Positions 16,295-24,701 of a DNA stretch of 64,000 nucleotides are shown here, in pieces. The notes under the pieces were generated by a model. That model worked only from the letters and a program-made list of their open reading frames with translations. It searched no databases and was not told the DNA's origin. This DNA comes from Streptomyces sp. NRRL S-31 (GTDB taxonomy: Bacteria; Actinomycetota; Actinomycetes; Streptomycetales; Streptomycetaceae), in contig NZ_JOCB01000002.1 of NCBI RefSeq assembly GCF_000718775.1, positions 108,489-172,488 of the forward strand, read 5' to 3'. Numbering within the stretch: position 1 is the first letter of the stretch; each line of letters starts with the position of its first letter. The position numbers and the translations under genes are program-made.

Positions 16295-17689
16295 ATGTCC
16301 CGGTCCGTACGCCTTGTCCCGGTGATCGCCGTCCTGCTCGCCCTCGCCCTCACCGGCACCGCGTGCGGCGGCGGCAGCGGTCGAGGCGTCCCGGGCGGCG
16401 CCGGGCTGGGCGACCCGTACTTCCCGAAGGCCGGCAACGGCGGCTACGACGTCGGCCACTACGACCTCACCCTGGACTACACCCCGGCCGGCCGCCGGCT
16501 CACCGGCACCGCGGTCGTCACCGCCCGGGCCACCCGGGACCTGTCCGCCTTCGACCTCGACCTCGCCGGGCTGCGCGTCGACTCCGTCCGCGTGCGGGGC
16601 GAGGACGCCCGCTGGGAGCGCGCCGGGCGGGAACTCACCGTCCGCCCGCGCACCGCCCTCACCGCGGGCGACACCTTCCGCACCACCGTCCGCTACTCGG
16701 GCACCCCGCGCACCCTCACCGACCCCGACGGCTCCGCGGAGGGCTGGCTGCCCACCGCCGACGGCGCGCTGGCCCTCGGCGAACCCGTCGGCTCGGCGGC
16801 CTGGTTCCCCGGCAACCACCACCCCTCGGACAAGGCGGCCTACGACCTCACCGTCACCGTCCCGGAGGGACTCCAGGCCGTCTCCAACGGGGAGCCGGCA
16901 AAACAGCGCACGCGGGGCGGCCGTACGGCCTACCACTGGCACACCGCCGAGCCCATGGCGAGCTACCTCGCCACCGTCGCCATCGGGCACTTCGACATCA
17001 CCCGCACCACGGGCCCGCACGGGCTGCCCGTCGTCACCGCCGTCGACCCCGCCGAGGCCGCGGCGAGCGCCGGGGTGCTCGCGAAGATCCCCGGGATCAT
17101 CGGCTGGGAGGAGGACGCCTTCGGGCCGTACCCCTTCTCCTCCACCGGCGCGATCGTCGACCGCCGGGACGACGCCGGCTACGCCCTGGAGACGCAGAAC
17201 CGCCCGGTCTTCCCCGGCGCCCCCGACACCTCGACCCTGGTGCACGAACTGGCCCACCAGTGGTACGGCGACTCGGTCACCCCCGGGTCCTGGCGGGACA
17301 TGTGGCTCAACGAGGGTTTCGCTACGTACGCGCAGTGGCTGTACGACGAGGACCACGGCGGCCCCACCGCCCAGCAGACCTTCACCCGTCTGTACGAGGG
17401 CGACCACCCCGAGATCTGGGCCTTCCCCCCGGCGGAGCCGCCGAGCGCCGCGCACATCTCCGGCAGCCCCGTCTACCAGCGCGGCGCGATGGTCCTCCAG
17501 AAGATCCGGCAGAGGACCGGCGACGACACCTTCCGCGCCCTGCTGCGGGGCTGGGCCACAGCCCACCGCCACGCCACCGCCACCACCGCCGACTTCACCG
17601 CGTACGTGCGGCGGACGGCACCGGACGAGGACTTCACCGAGATCTGGAAGGACTGGCTGTACGGCGACGGCAGACCGGCCCGCCCCTGA
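16295..17689 (+). CDS. M1 family zinc metallopeptidase, secreted or lipid-anchored
   Basis: 464-aa aminopeptidase-type protein. A signal (VIAVLLALALTGTAC) ends at a cysteine; the lipobox is not canonical, so it may be a lipoprotein or simply secreted. The N-terminal beta domain (about 45-215) precedes the catalytic domain with HELAHQWYGDSV (zinc ligands HExxH) and the third ligand in WLNEGFATYAQW, 18 residues later. The short C-terminal helical region is reduced compared with full M1 enzymes (about 850 aa), as usual for this Streptomyces subgroup. It probably trims extracellular peptides. Confidence 0.9.
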   Translation: MSRSVRLVPVIAVLLALALTGTACGGGSGRGVPGGAGLGDPYFPKAGNGGYDVGHYDLTLDYTPAGRRLTGTAVVTARATRDLSAFDLDLAGLRVDSVRVRGEDARWERAGRELTVRPRTALTAGDTFRTTVRYSGTPRTLTDPDGSAEGWLPTADGALALGEPVGSAAWFPGNHHPSDKAAYDLTVTVPEGLQAVSNGEPAKQRTRGGRTAYHWHTAEPMASYLATVAIGHFDITRTTGPHGLPVVTAVDPAEAAASAGVLAKIPGIIGWEEDAFGPYPFSSTGAIVDRRDDAGYALETQNRPVFPGAPDTSTLVHELAHQWYGDSVTPGSWRDMWLNEGFATYAQWLYDEDHGGPTAQQTFTRLYEGDHPEIWAFPPAEPPSAAHISGSPVYQRGAMVLQKIRQRTGDDTFRALLRGWATAHRHATATTADFTAYVRRTAPDEDFTEIWKDWLYGDGRPARP

Positions 17690-17815
17690 GGACGGACGGG
17701 AGGACGGACAGGAGGACACGCGAGTGGCCGGACGGGAGGACGCGCAGGCGGCCGGGCGGGAGGACGGACGGCAGGTCCCCGAGCCCGCTCCCGCTCCCGC
17801 TCCCGCGCGGGCCGC
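17690..17815. repeat. GC-rich imperfect short tandem repeats between convergent genes
   Basis: About 125 bases made of repeats of GGACGGGAGGAC-like units followed by a run of CCCGCT hexamers. No gene is seen. It lies between the M1 peptidase gene and the pentapeptide-repeat gene and may act as a weak terminator. Confidence 0.55.
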
Positions 17816-17822
17816 ACACCGT

Positions 17823-18515
17823 TCAGTCCTCCACCCTGATGCCCAGCTCCGCCGCCAGCACCGGCGCCAGGTCCAGCAGTTGGCCCGTGCCGATCACCGC
17901 GCCGGACAGCCGGTCCAGGCCACGGGAGATCTCCAGGGGCGCGGCGCCGCGCAGGTCGACGTCCTTCAGGGTGGCGTTGCCGAAGTCGGCCCCGCGCAGG
18001 GCGCAGCCGGTGAACTCCACCCGCTCCAGCCGCGCGCCCGCGAAGTCCGGCTCGACCAGCACGCAGGAGTCGAAGACGACGTCCTTCAGCCGGGCCTCGC
18101 GCAGGTTCAGGTAGTCGATCTTGCCGCCCCGGACCACCACCCGCTCCAGCACGGCGCCGTGCATCTGGGTGCCGCCCAGCCGCGCGTCGACCAGCTCGAC
18201 GTCGCGGAAGGTCGACTCGGCCAGCTCCGTGCCGACACCGCGCAGCCCGGTCAGGACCGAGTCGAGCACCCGGGCCCGGCCCAGCGCCGTCCCGTCCACC
18301 GCGCAGCCCGTCAGCGCGCAGTCCATGAACCGGGCGCCCATGCCGTCCTGCCCGGCCAGGTCCAGCTCCCGGAACTCCAGCCCGTCGTAGTCGCCGTCCG
18401 GCTCCAGCCCGCCGTCCGTCCAGGGCTCCAGCGGCGGCAGCCGGACCTCCGGCCGCCGCGCGCCCCGCACCGCCGCCCGGCCACCGGACCGGCTCTCCGT
18501 CGCTCGCCTCACCAT
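17823..18515 (-). CDS. Pentapeptide repeat protein
   Basis: 230 aa folding as a right-handed quadrilateral beta-helix. Repeats of the A(D/N)LxX type run from about residue 45 to 195, for example LEFRELDLAG, GARFMDCALTG, LRGADFGNATLKDVDLRGA. Some members mimic DNA and protect gyrase (Qnr-like), but most have no known role, and nothing here points to gyrase. ATG 18515 is used; no clear ribosome-binding site is seen. It is next to the FAD oxidoreductase on the same strand. Confidence 0.8.
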   Translation of the reverse strand: MVRRATESRSGGRAAVRGARRPEVRLPPLEPWTDGGLEPDGDYDGLEFRELDLAGQDGMGARFMDCALTGCAVDGTALGRARVLDSVLTGLRGVGTELAESTFRDVELVDARLGGTQMHGAVLERVVVRGGKIDYLNLREARLKDVVFDSCVLVEPDFAGARLERVEFTGCALRGADFGNATLKDVDLRGAAPLEISRGLDRLSGAVIGTGQLLDLAPVLAAELGIRVED

Positions 18516-18603
18516 GCGCCCATGCTGCACCCCGCCACTGACAACCGCCCCGGACCGGGCCGGACCGGCCGGGACGGGACGGGACCCGACCGGCCGGGAC
18601 GGG

Positions 18604-20010
18604 TCAGTGCCGGCCCGCCACCCGGTCCGCGAGCTTCGCCAGCCGCGAGGACTCCAGCCCCGGACGCAGGCGTTCGCGCTGGTCCGCCGTGCGGTAGGTG
18701 GCGTACATGCCCTGCACGCCCAGCCAGCGGAAGGGCTCCGGCTCCCACTTGCGGACCTTGTGGTTCACCCAGGGCAGCTCCGTCAGCTCGGTCCGGCCGC
18801 CCTGCCCGGAGTCCCGCTGGACCAGGTCGCGCAGGGTGCGCGCGGCCAGGTTGGCGGTGGCGACGCCGGAGCCGACGTACCCGCCGGCCCAGCCCAGGCC
18901 GGTGGAGCGGTCCAGCGTGACGGTCGCGCACCAGTCGCGCGGCACGCCGAGGACACCGGACCAGGCGTGCTCGACCCGGACGCCCGCGAGGGACGGGAAG
19001 AAGCGGGTCAGGATCTCGCGCAGGGCCTCGACGGTCGCCGGCTGGGTGCGGCCGTCGTTGTCGGTGCGCGAGCCGAAGCGGTACGGCACCCCGCGCCCGC
19101 CGAGCGCGATCCGGCCGTCGGCCGTGCGCTGGGCGTACATGTAGGCGTGCGCCATGTCGCCGAGCGTCTCCCGGCCCGCCCAGCCGATCGCCGCCCACTG
19201 CTCCTCGGTGAGCGGCTCGGTCGCGATCATCGAGGAGTTCATCGGCAGCCAGGTCCGCCGCTGGCCCTTCAGGGAGGCGGTGAAGCCCTCGGTGCAGCGC
19301 AGCACGTAGGGGGCGCGGACGGTGCCGTAGGGGGTGACCGCGTGCTTGGGACGGATCTCCGTCACCGGCGTCGACTCGTGGATCGTCACCCCCAGCGCCT
19401 CCACCGCCGCCGCGAGCCCCTTGACCAGCTTCACCGGGTGCAGCCGGGCCCCGTGCGGGGTCCAGGCGGAGCCGACCGCGTCCGCCACCCTGATCCGCTC
19501 GGCGGTCTCCCGGGCGCCGTACAGCTCCCGGTCCTTCTCCCCGTACGCCAGCTCGTGCTCGTGGAACGCCTTCAGCCGCGCCAACTGCGCCGGGGTCGTG
19601 GCCACTTCCAGGACCCCGCCCTGGTGCACCCCGGCGTCGATCCGCTCCGCGCCGGCGACCGCGACCACCTCGGCCACCGTCTCGTTCATCGCCTTCTGGA
19701 GCCGTACGGCGGCCTCATGCCCGTGCAGCTTCGCGTACCGGTCCCGGCCCGCGATCCCGTTGTACAGCCAGCCGCCGTTGCGGCCGGAGGCGCCGTACCC
19801 GCAGAACTTCTGCTCCAGCACGGTGATCCGCAGGAAGGGCGCCGCCTTCTTCAGGTAGTACGCCGTCCACAGGCCCGTGTAACCACCGCCGACCACGACC
19901 ACGTCGGCGGTCGCGTCCCCGGACAGCGGCTCCCGCACCGCCGGAAGACCGTCGTCCGCGTACCAGAACGAGATGCCACCGTTGACGACACTGCTTCCCG
20001 AGCTGCTCAT
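18604..20010 (-). CDS. FAD-dependent oxidoreductase (DAO family)
   Basis: 468 aa. The Rossmann motif ADVVVVGGGYTGLWTAYYLKK (about residues 34-54) binds FAD. ASGRNGGWLYNG is the DAO-family signature near the isoalloxazine ring. The C-terminal AGGYVGSGVATANLAARTLRDL completes the FAD site. The relatives are glycine, sarcosine or gamma-glutamylputrescine oxidases; the substrate is unclear. It starts 10 bases after the end of the rhomboid-like gene on the same strand, so co-transcription is likely. Confidence 0.88.
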   Translation of the reverse strand: MSSSGSSVVNGGISFWYADDGLPAVREPLSGDATADVVVVGGGYTGLWTAYYLKKAAPFLRITVLEQKFCGYGASGRNGGWLYNGIAGRDRYAKLHGHEAAVRLQKAMNETVAEVVAVAGAERIDAGVHQGGVLEVATTPAQLARLKAFHEHELAYGEKDRELYGARETAERIRVADAVGSAWTPHGARLHPVKLVKGLAAAVEALGVTIHESTPVTEIRPKHAVTPYGTVRAPYVLRCTEGFTASLKGQRRTWLPMNSSMIATEPLTEEQWAAIGWAGRETLGDMAHAYMYAQRTADGRIALGGRGVPYRFGSRTDNDGRTQPATVEALREILTRFFPSLAGVRVEHAWSGVLGVPRDWCATVTLDRSTGLGWAGGYVGSGVATANLAARTLRDLVQRDSGQGGRTELTELPWVNHKVRKWEPEPFRWLGVQGMYATYRTADQRERLRPGLESSRLAKLADRVAGRH

Positions 20011-20020
20011 GGCCGGGACG

Positions 20021-20674
20021 TTAACCCCTGAGCCCGGCCAGTGTCTCCTTCGGATTCCATGGTTTCGCGCGCCCTTTGACCAGCGGACGGCAGGCGAGGC
20101 CGATCAGCACCGCGGTGAAGTGGCCGACATCGGTGAAGGTCCGCCCGGCGGCCAGCGGCAGGGCGAACACGGCGAGCACCGCCGCCAGGTACCCGTACCG
20201 CCAGGGCGCCGCGATCCGGTAGCCGAGCACCGCGATCACCCCGGCCAGCGCGTAACTCACGCCGATGTCCAGGGTGTCGGCCGCCGTCGACGGCGCCAGG
20301 CCCCGGCTGATCGCCGCCAGCAGCATGGCCTCGCTGATCAGCGAGGCCAGGACGTGGGCGAGGGCGCACACCGCCAGCCAGCGGGCCGTGCCCAGCCAGC
20401 GCTCGGCCGGCGCGTGGAACACCGTGTACAGGAAGGCGTACGGCAGCCAGTGCCCGCTCTCGTTCCACATCGCGCTCGCCACCAGGACCCGCACCGGCGT
20501 GTGCGACAGCTCGTGGATGTTGGTCGACCGGTGCCGCAGGAAGTTCTGCTCGAACCCCGGTGGCATGTGGTGCAGCACCACGGTCGTGACGAACAGGATG
20601 CCCAGCCACACATAGGTGCCGGGAGCACTGCGGACGTACGCCCACACCCCGCTCACGCCCCGGATAATTCGCAT
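20021..20674 (-). CDS. Rhomboid-like integral membrane protein
   Basis: 217 aa with about six hydrophobic helices (for example YVWLGILFVTTVVLH, WLAVCALAHVLASLISEA, YLAAVLAVFALPLAAG). The overall shape and NIHELSHTP segment resemble actinobacterial rhomboid-like proteins. I do not see the GxSG serine motif and histidine pair of active rhomboid proteases, so it is probably a catalytically dead relative. ATG 20674 is the start. It is the first gene of a possible pair with the FAD oxidoreductase and divergent from the APH-type kinase. Confidence 0.7.
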   Translation of the reverse strand: MRIIRGVSGVWAYVRSAPGTYVWLGILFVTTVVLHHMPPGFEQNFLRHRSTNIHELSHTPVRVLVASAMWNESGHWLPYAFLYTVFHAPAERWLGTARWLAVCALAHVLASLISEAMLLAAISRGLAPSTAADTLDIGVSYALAGVIAVLGYRIAAPWRYGYLAAVLAVFALPLAAGRTFTDVGHFTAVLIGLACRPLVKGRAKPWNPKETLAGLRG

Positions 20675-20708
20675 GACCCGATTCACCCACGCCGGTATCG
20701 TCCGATTC

Positions 20709-21584
20709 GTGATCGACATCCCCGGTGGGCTGGCCGAGGCGCAGGAGAGGTACAACGGCGCGGCGGGGCGGGCGTTCATCGACGGGCTGCCGGACCTCGC
20801 GGCCGGCTTCCTGGACCGCTGGCGGCTCCGGCTCGACGGGCCGTCGATGAACGGCGTCAGCGCCCTGGTGCTGCCGGTCGTCCGTGCCGACGGGCTGCGC
20901 GCGGTGCTCAAGCTCCAGTTGCGCGACGCGGAGAGCGAGGGCGAACCGGTCGCGCTGCGGATCTGGGACGGCGACGGCGCCGTACGCCTCCTCGACCACG
21001 ACCCGGCCACCGGCACCATGCTCCTGGAGCGGCTGGACGAGACCCGGATGCTGGCCGGCCTCGACGACACCCGCGAGGCGGTCCTGGTCATCGCCCGGCT
21101 GCTGGCCCACCTGACCTCCTTCCCGGCCCCGCCCGGACTGCGCCGGCTCGGCGACATCACCGCGGCCATGCTGGAGCGGACCCCCCGGGCTCTGGAGCGC
21201 GTCACGGACCCGGCCGCCCGCCGGATCGTCGCCGACTGCGCCGCCGCCGTCCGCGAGGTCGCCGGCGAACCCGGCGACCGGCTGCTGCACTGGGACCTGC
21301 ACGACGAGAACGTCCTCGCCGCCGACCGCGCCGACTGGCTCGCCATCGACCCCAAACCACTGGCCGGCGACCCCGGCTTCGAGCTGTGGCCCGCCCTGGA
21401 CAACCGCTTCGACGCGGCCGAGGTCCGCTGGCGGTTCGACGCGATGACCGAGGTCCTCGGCCTGGACCGGGACCGCGCCCGCGCCTGGACGTACGGCCGC
21501 CTGCTCCAGAACGCCCTGTGGGACCTGGAGGACGGCCGCCCGATCGAGGAACGCCAACTGGAGATCGCCCGCCGGCTGGCATGA
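20709..21584 (+). CDS. Aminoglycoside phosphotransferase (APH(6)/hydroxyurea-type) family kinase
   Basis: 291 aa. It shows the kinase catalytic loop HWDLHDENVL (catalytic Asp) and the metal-binding IDPKPLAGDPGFEL, with an N-terminal part (SALVLPVVRADG, AVLKLQL) like streptomycin 6-phosphotransferases. It may phosphorylate an aminoglycoside, but many chromosomal members have unrelated substrates, so resistance should not be assumed. GTG 20709 is preferred because TATCGT ends seven bases upstream (leaderless); ATG 20673 would overlap the start codon of the divergent rhomboid-like gene. Confidence 0.78.
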   Translation: MIDIPGGLAEAQERYNGAAGRAFIDGLPDLAAGFLDRWRLRLDGPSMNGVSALVLPVVRADGLRAVLKLQLRDAESEGEPVALRIWDGDGAVRLLDHDPATGTMLLERLDETRMLAGLDDTREAVLVIARLLAHLTSFPAPPGLRRLGDITAAMLERTPRALERVTDPAARRIVADCAAAVREVAGEPGDRLLHWDLHDENVLAADRADWLAIDPKPLAGDPGFELWPALDNRFDAAEVRWRFDAMTEVLGLDRDRARAWTYGRLLQNALWDLEDGRPIEERQLEIARRLA

Positions 21585-21622
21585 CAGGACCCGGGCGGAA
21601 CACACCCACCCGGGCCTCGAAG

Positions 21623-21696
21623 AGCCCCCTGTCGGATTCGAACCGACGACCTTCGCTTTACAAGAGCGGCGCTCTGACCAGCTGAGCTAAGGAGGC
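21623..21696 (-). tRNA. tRNA-Thr (anticodon TGT)
   Basis: Read on the minus strand, a complete cloverleaf is present. The acceptor stem is GCCTCCT with AGGGGGC. The D-arm contains AGCTCAGCTGGTCAGAGC. The anticodon arm is CGCTC-TTGTAAA-GCG with anticodon TGT, and the T-arm contains GGTTCGAATCC. The CCA end is not encoded. Confidence 0.96.
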
Positions 21697-21800
21697 CTGC
21701 GCGCGCGCAGCGCGTGCGTGCCTGTGCAGTCTACCCACGTCCCGGCGCGGCACCGGAGAGAATTTCCGTGAAGTTCACAGGGTTGGACCTACTGACAGAT

Positions 21801-21839
21801 CGGGTGAACGCCAGGTACCGTCCTGATCCAGTTCACCCG
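21801..21839. repeat. Inverted repeat in the msiK upstream region
   Basis: CGGGTGAAC (21801) and GTTCACCCG (21831) are perfect 9-base inverted copies 21 bases apart. At 21840-21855 a dre-like sequence, CGTGGACTACACCAAC, follows (about 11 of 16 to the DasR consensus). These could be operator elements of msiK; no function is proven. Confidence 0.4.
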
Positions 21840-21914
21840 CGTGGACTACACCAACCACCTTCCTACAACGGATCGTCCGGCACGTTCCTGCCGGTAGAAG
21901 GGGGCCCATTCACC

Positions 21915-23051
<1,137 letters not shown>

Positions 23052-23063
23052 CCCACCGGACGA

Positions 23064-23098
23064 CGAAGGGCCCCGCGGCCGGACCGCGGGGCCCTTCG
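23064..23098 (+). terminator. Strong terminator after msiK
   Basis: A 15-bp perfect stem (CGAAGGGCCCCGCGG with its complement) and a 5-base loop begin 13 bases after the msiK stop. Confidence 0.85.
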
Positions 23099-23225
23099 CA
23101 CGAGCGGGGCGGGGCCCCGGCGCCACGAGCCCTCCGGGCCGTGGACGTCAACCCCTTACCCAGAAAGCAGCCCCGTCTCATCCCCCATAAGGGTGACGCA
23201 CGGTCTCCGTGTCATTACGGGGCGC

Positions 23226-23231
23226 TACCCT
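23226..23231 (+). promoter_or_regulatory. -10 box of a leaderless promoter
   Basis: TACCCT followed by seven bases and GTG 23239 supports a leaderless start for the next gene. Confidence 0.5.
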
Positions 23232-23238
23232 CACACGC

Positions 23239-23700
23239 GTGAAGCACTCCACCACCCCACAGACGCGACGCGGCCACCGGGGCGGCCCTGCCCGCCGGAT
23301 CGGCCGCACTCTCGCCCTCGTCCTGCCCGTCGTCATGGTGCTCTCCGGGACCCTCGCGGTCACCCGGGTCAACTGGACGGGGAGTCCCTCCAGCTCGGTG
23401 CTGGCCGCCTCCGACGTCTCCTCGGCGGAGATCTCCACCAGGTCGGCCGCCCGCGCCCCGCAGGACGTGCTCCGCGACCAGCTGATGACCGAACTCCGGC
23501 ACAAGGACCCGGGCGTGGTGCTCGGCCACCTCCAGCGGGCCGTCAACGGTCGTCCCGCGCTGGCCCGGCACTGCTCCTCCATCGCCCGCGCCCTCGGCAC
23601 GGCCGCGGTGCGCCTCTACGGCGCCTCGCGCGCCCAGTCTTACGCCCGGCCCGTGTGCGACACGGCCTTCGCCTCGGGCGTCCTGGCCGCCCACAGCTGA
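23239..23700 (+). CDS. Hypothetical secreted or membrane-anchored protein, 153 aa
   Basis: I do not recognise a named family. A basic start (VKHSTTPQTRRGHRGGPARRIGR) precedes one hydrophobic helix (TLALVLPVVMVLSGTLAV), then a helical domain of about 100 residues (VLRDQLMTELRHKDPGVVLGHLQRAV) with two cysteines (RHCSS, PVCDTAF) that could form a disulphide outside the cell. The GTG start is fixed by a TACCCT box seven bases upstream. It is followed 80 bases later by the nucleotidyltransferase gene. Confidence 0.7.
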   Translation: MKHSTTPQTRRGHRGGPARRIGRTLALVLPVVMVLSGTLAVTRVNWTGSPSSSVLAASDVSSAEISTRSAARAPQDVLRDQLMTELRHKDPGVVLGHLQRAVNGRPALARHCSSIARALGTAAVRLYGASRAQSYARPVCDTAFASGVLAAHS

Positions 23701-23768
23701 GGCGGGACACCGGCGACGCCTCCCCCGGGGAACGCGTCGCCGCCGGTCCACGGCGGTGGGGCGCCACG

Positions 23769-23774
23769 TACAGT
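23769..23774 (+). promoter_or_regulatory. -10 box of a leaderless promoter for the nucleotidyltransferase gene
   Basis: TACAGT lies six bases before ATG 23781, with no ribosome-binding site between. Confidence 0.4.
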
Positions 23775-23780
23775 GCGGTC

Positions 23781-24512
23781 ATGACCCATCCGAGCGCCGC
23801 GCCGCGCCCCACTCAAGCCGTGGTCCTGGCCGGGGGCCAGGGCTCCCGGCTGCGTCCGTACACCGACGACCGGCCCAAGCCGATGGTCGAGATCCCCGGT
23901 ACGGGCACTCCGATCATCGGCCACCAGCTCACCTGGCTCGCCGAGGAAGGCGTGACGGACGTCGTGGTCTCCTGCGGCCACCTCGCCGACGTGCTCCAGA
24001 AGTGGCTGGACTCCGCCGACCTGCCCGTCTCCGTCACCACCGTCGTGGAGACCGAGCCCCTCGGCCGCGGCGGCGGTCTGCGGTACGCGGCGGCCCGGCT
24101 GCCCCACCCCGACCAGCCCTGGTACGCCACCAACGGCGACATCTGGACGCGGTTCTCGCTGCGGGAGATGGCCGACTTCCACACCGAGCGGGACGCGGTC
24201 GCCACCCTGGCGCTGGCCCGTCCGCGCATCCCGTGGGGCGCGGTGCAGACCGACGGATTCGGGCACATCACCGACTTCATCGAGGCGCCGCCGTCCACGT
24301 TCGAGATCAACGCGGGCGTGTACGTCTTCTCGCCGGGGTTCGCCTCGCTGCTGCCCGAGCGCGGGGACCACGAGCGGACGACGTTCCCGCGGCTGGCCCG
24401 GGAACGGAAGCTGGCCGGCTTCCCCATCCCGCACGGGGCGTACTGGCGGGCCATCGACACCGCCAAGGACCTGACGGAGGCGGCCAAGGAGCTGGCGGCG
24501 CTGGGCCGCTGA
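23781..24512 (+). CDS. Sugar-phosphate nucleotidyltransferase
   Basis: 243 aa. The nucleotide-binding signature VVLAGGQGSRLRPYTDDRPK (about residues 14-33) and the metal-binding TNGDIW segment identify an NTP-transferase that makes an NDP-sugar from a sugar-1-phosphate. Other conserved parts are PLGRGGGLRYAA and EINAGVYVF. It lacks the C-terminal hexapeptide repeats of GlmU-type enzymes, as in RmlA/GCD1-like short forms. The sugar cannot be assigned, and no pathway genes are adjacent. A leaderless promoter is likely. Confidence 0.85.
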   Translation: MTHPSAAPRPTQAVVLAGGQGSRLRPYTDDRPKPMVEIPGTGTPIIGHQLTWLAEEGVTDVVVSCGHLADVLQKWLDSADLPVSVTTVVETEPLGRGGGLRYAAARLPHPDQPWYATNGDIWTRFSLREMADFHTERDAVATLALARPRIPWGAVQTDGFGHITDFIEAPPSTFEINAGVYVFSPGFASLLPERGDHERTTFPRLARERKLAGFPIPHGAYWRAIDTAKDLTEAAKELAALGR

Positions 24513-24613
24513 CGGACCGCCGTCATTCACGGCGCAGCCTTCACCGACGGCCGCGCTCATCGACAGCCTCGGCCACCGGTAACCGCGAACAACCTCGGTC
24601 ACCGACAACCGCG

Positions 24614-24648
24614 AAGGGCCCCGTACCTGCGAGAGGTACGGGGCCCTT
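24614..24648. terminator. Terminator between convergent genes
   Basis: A 15-bp perfect stem (AAGGGCCCCGTACCT with its complement) and a 5-base loop lie between the nucleotidyltransferase gene and the DoxX gene. Confidence 0.85.
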
Positions 24649-24701
24649 GTCCGTCGTGCCGTCGTGCTGTCTGGTGTCGTCGAGCCGCCGTCGAGCCGCC
24701 G

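Noticed and set aside
20709..21584. APH-family gene as an antibiotic-resistance determinant
   Set aside because: Family membership alone does not show resistance; it sits in core context with no mobile element.
21623..21696. tRNA-Thr as an integration site of a mobile element
   Set aside because: No integrase, no duplicated tRNA 3' end and no foreign gene block is seen on either side.
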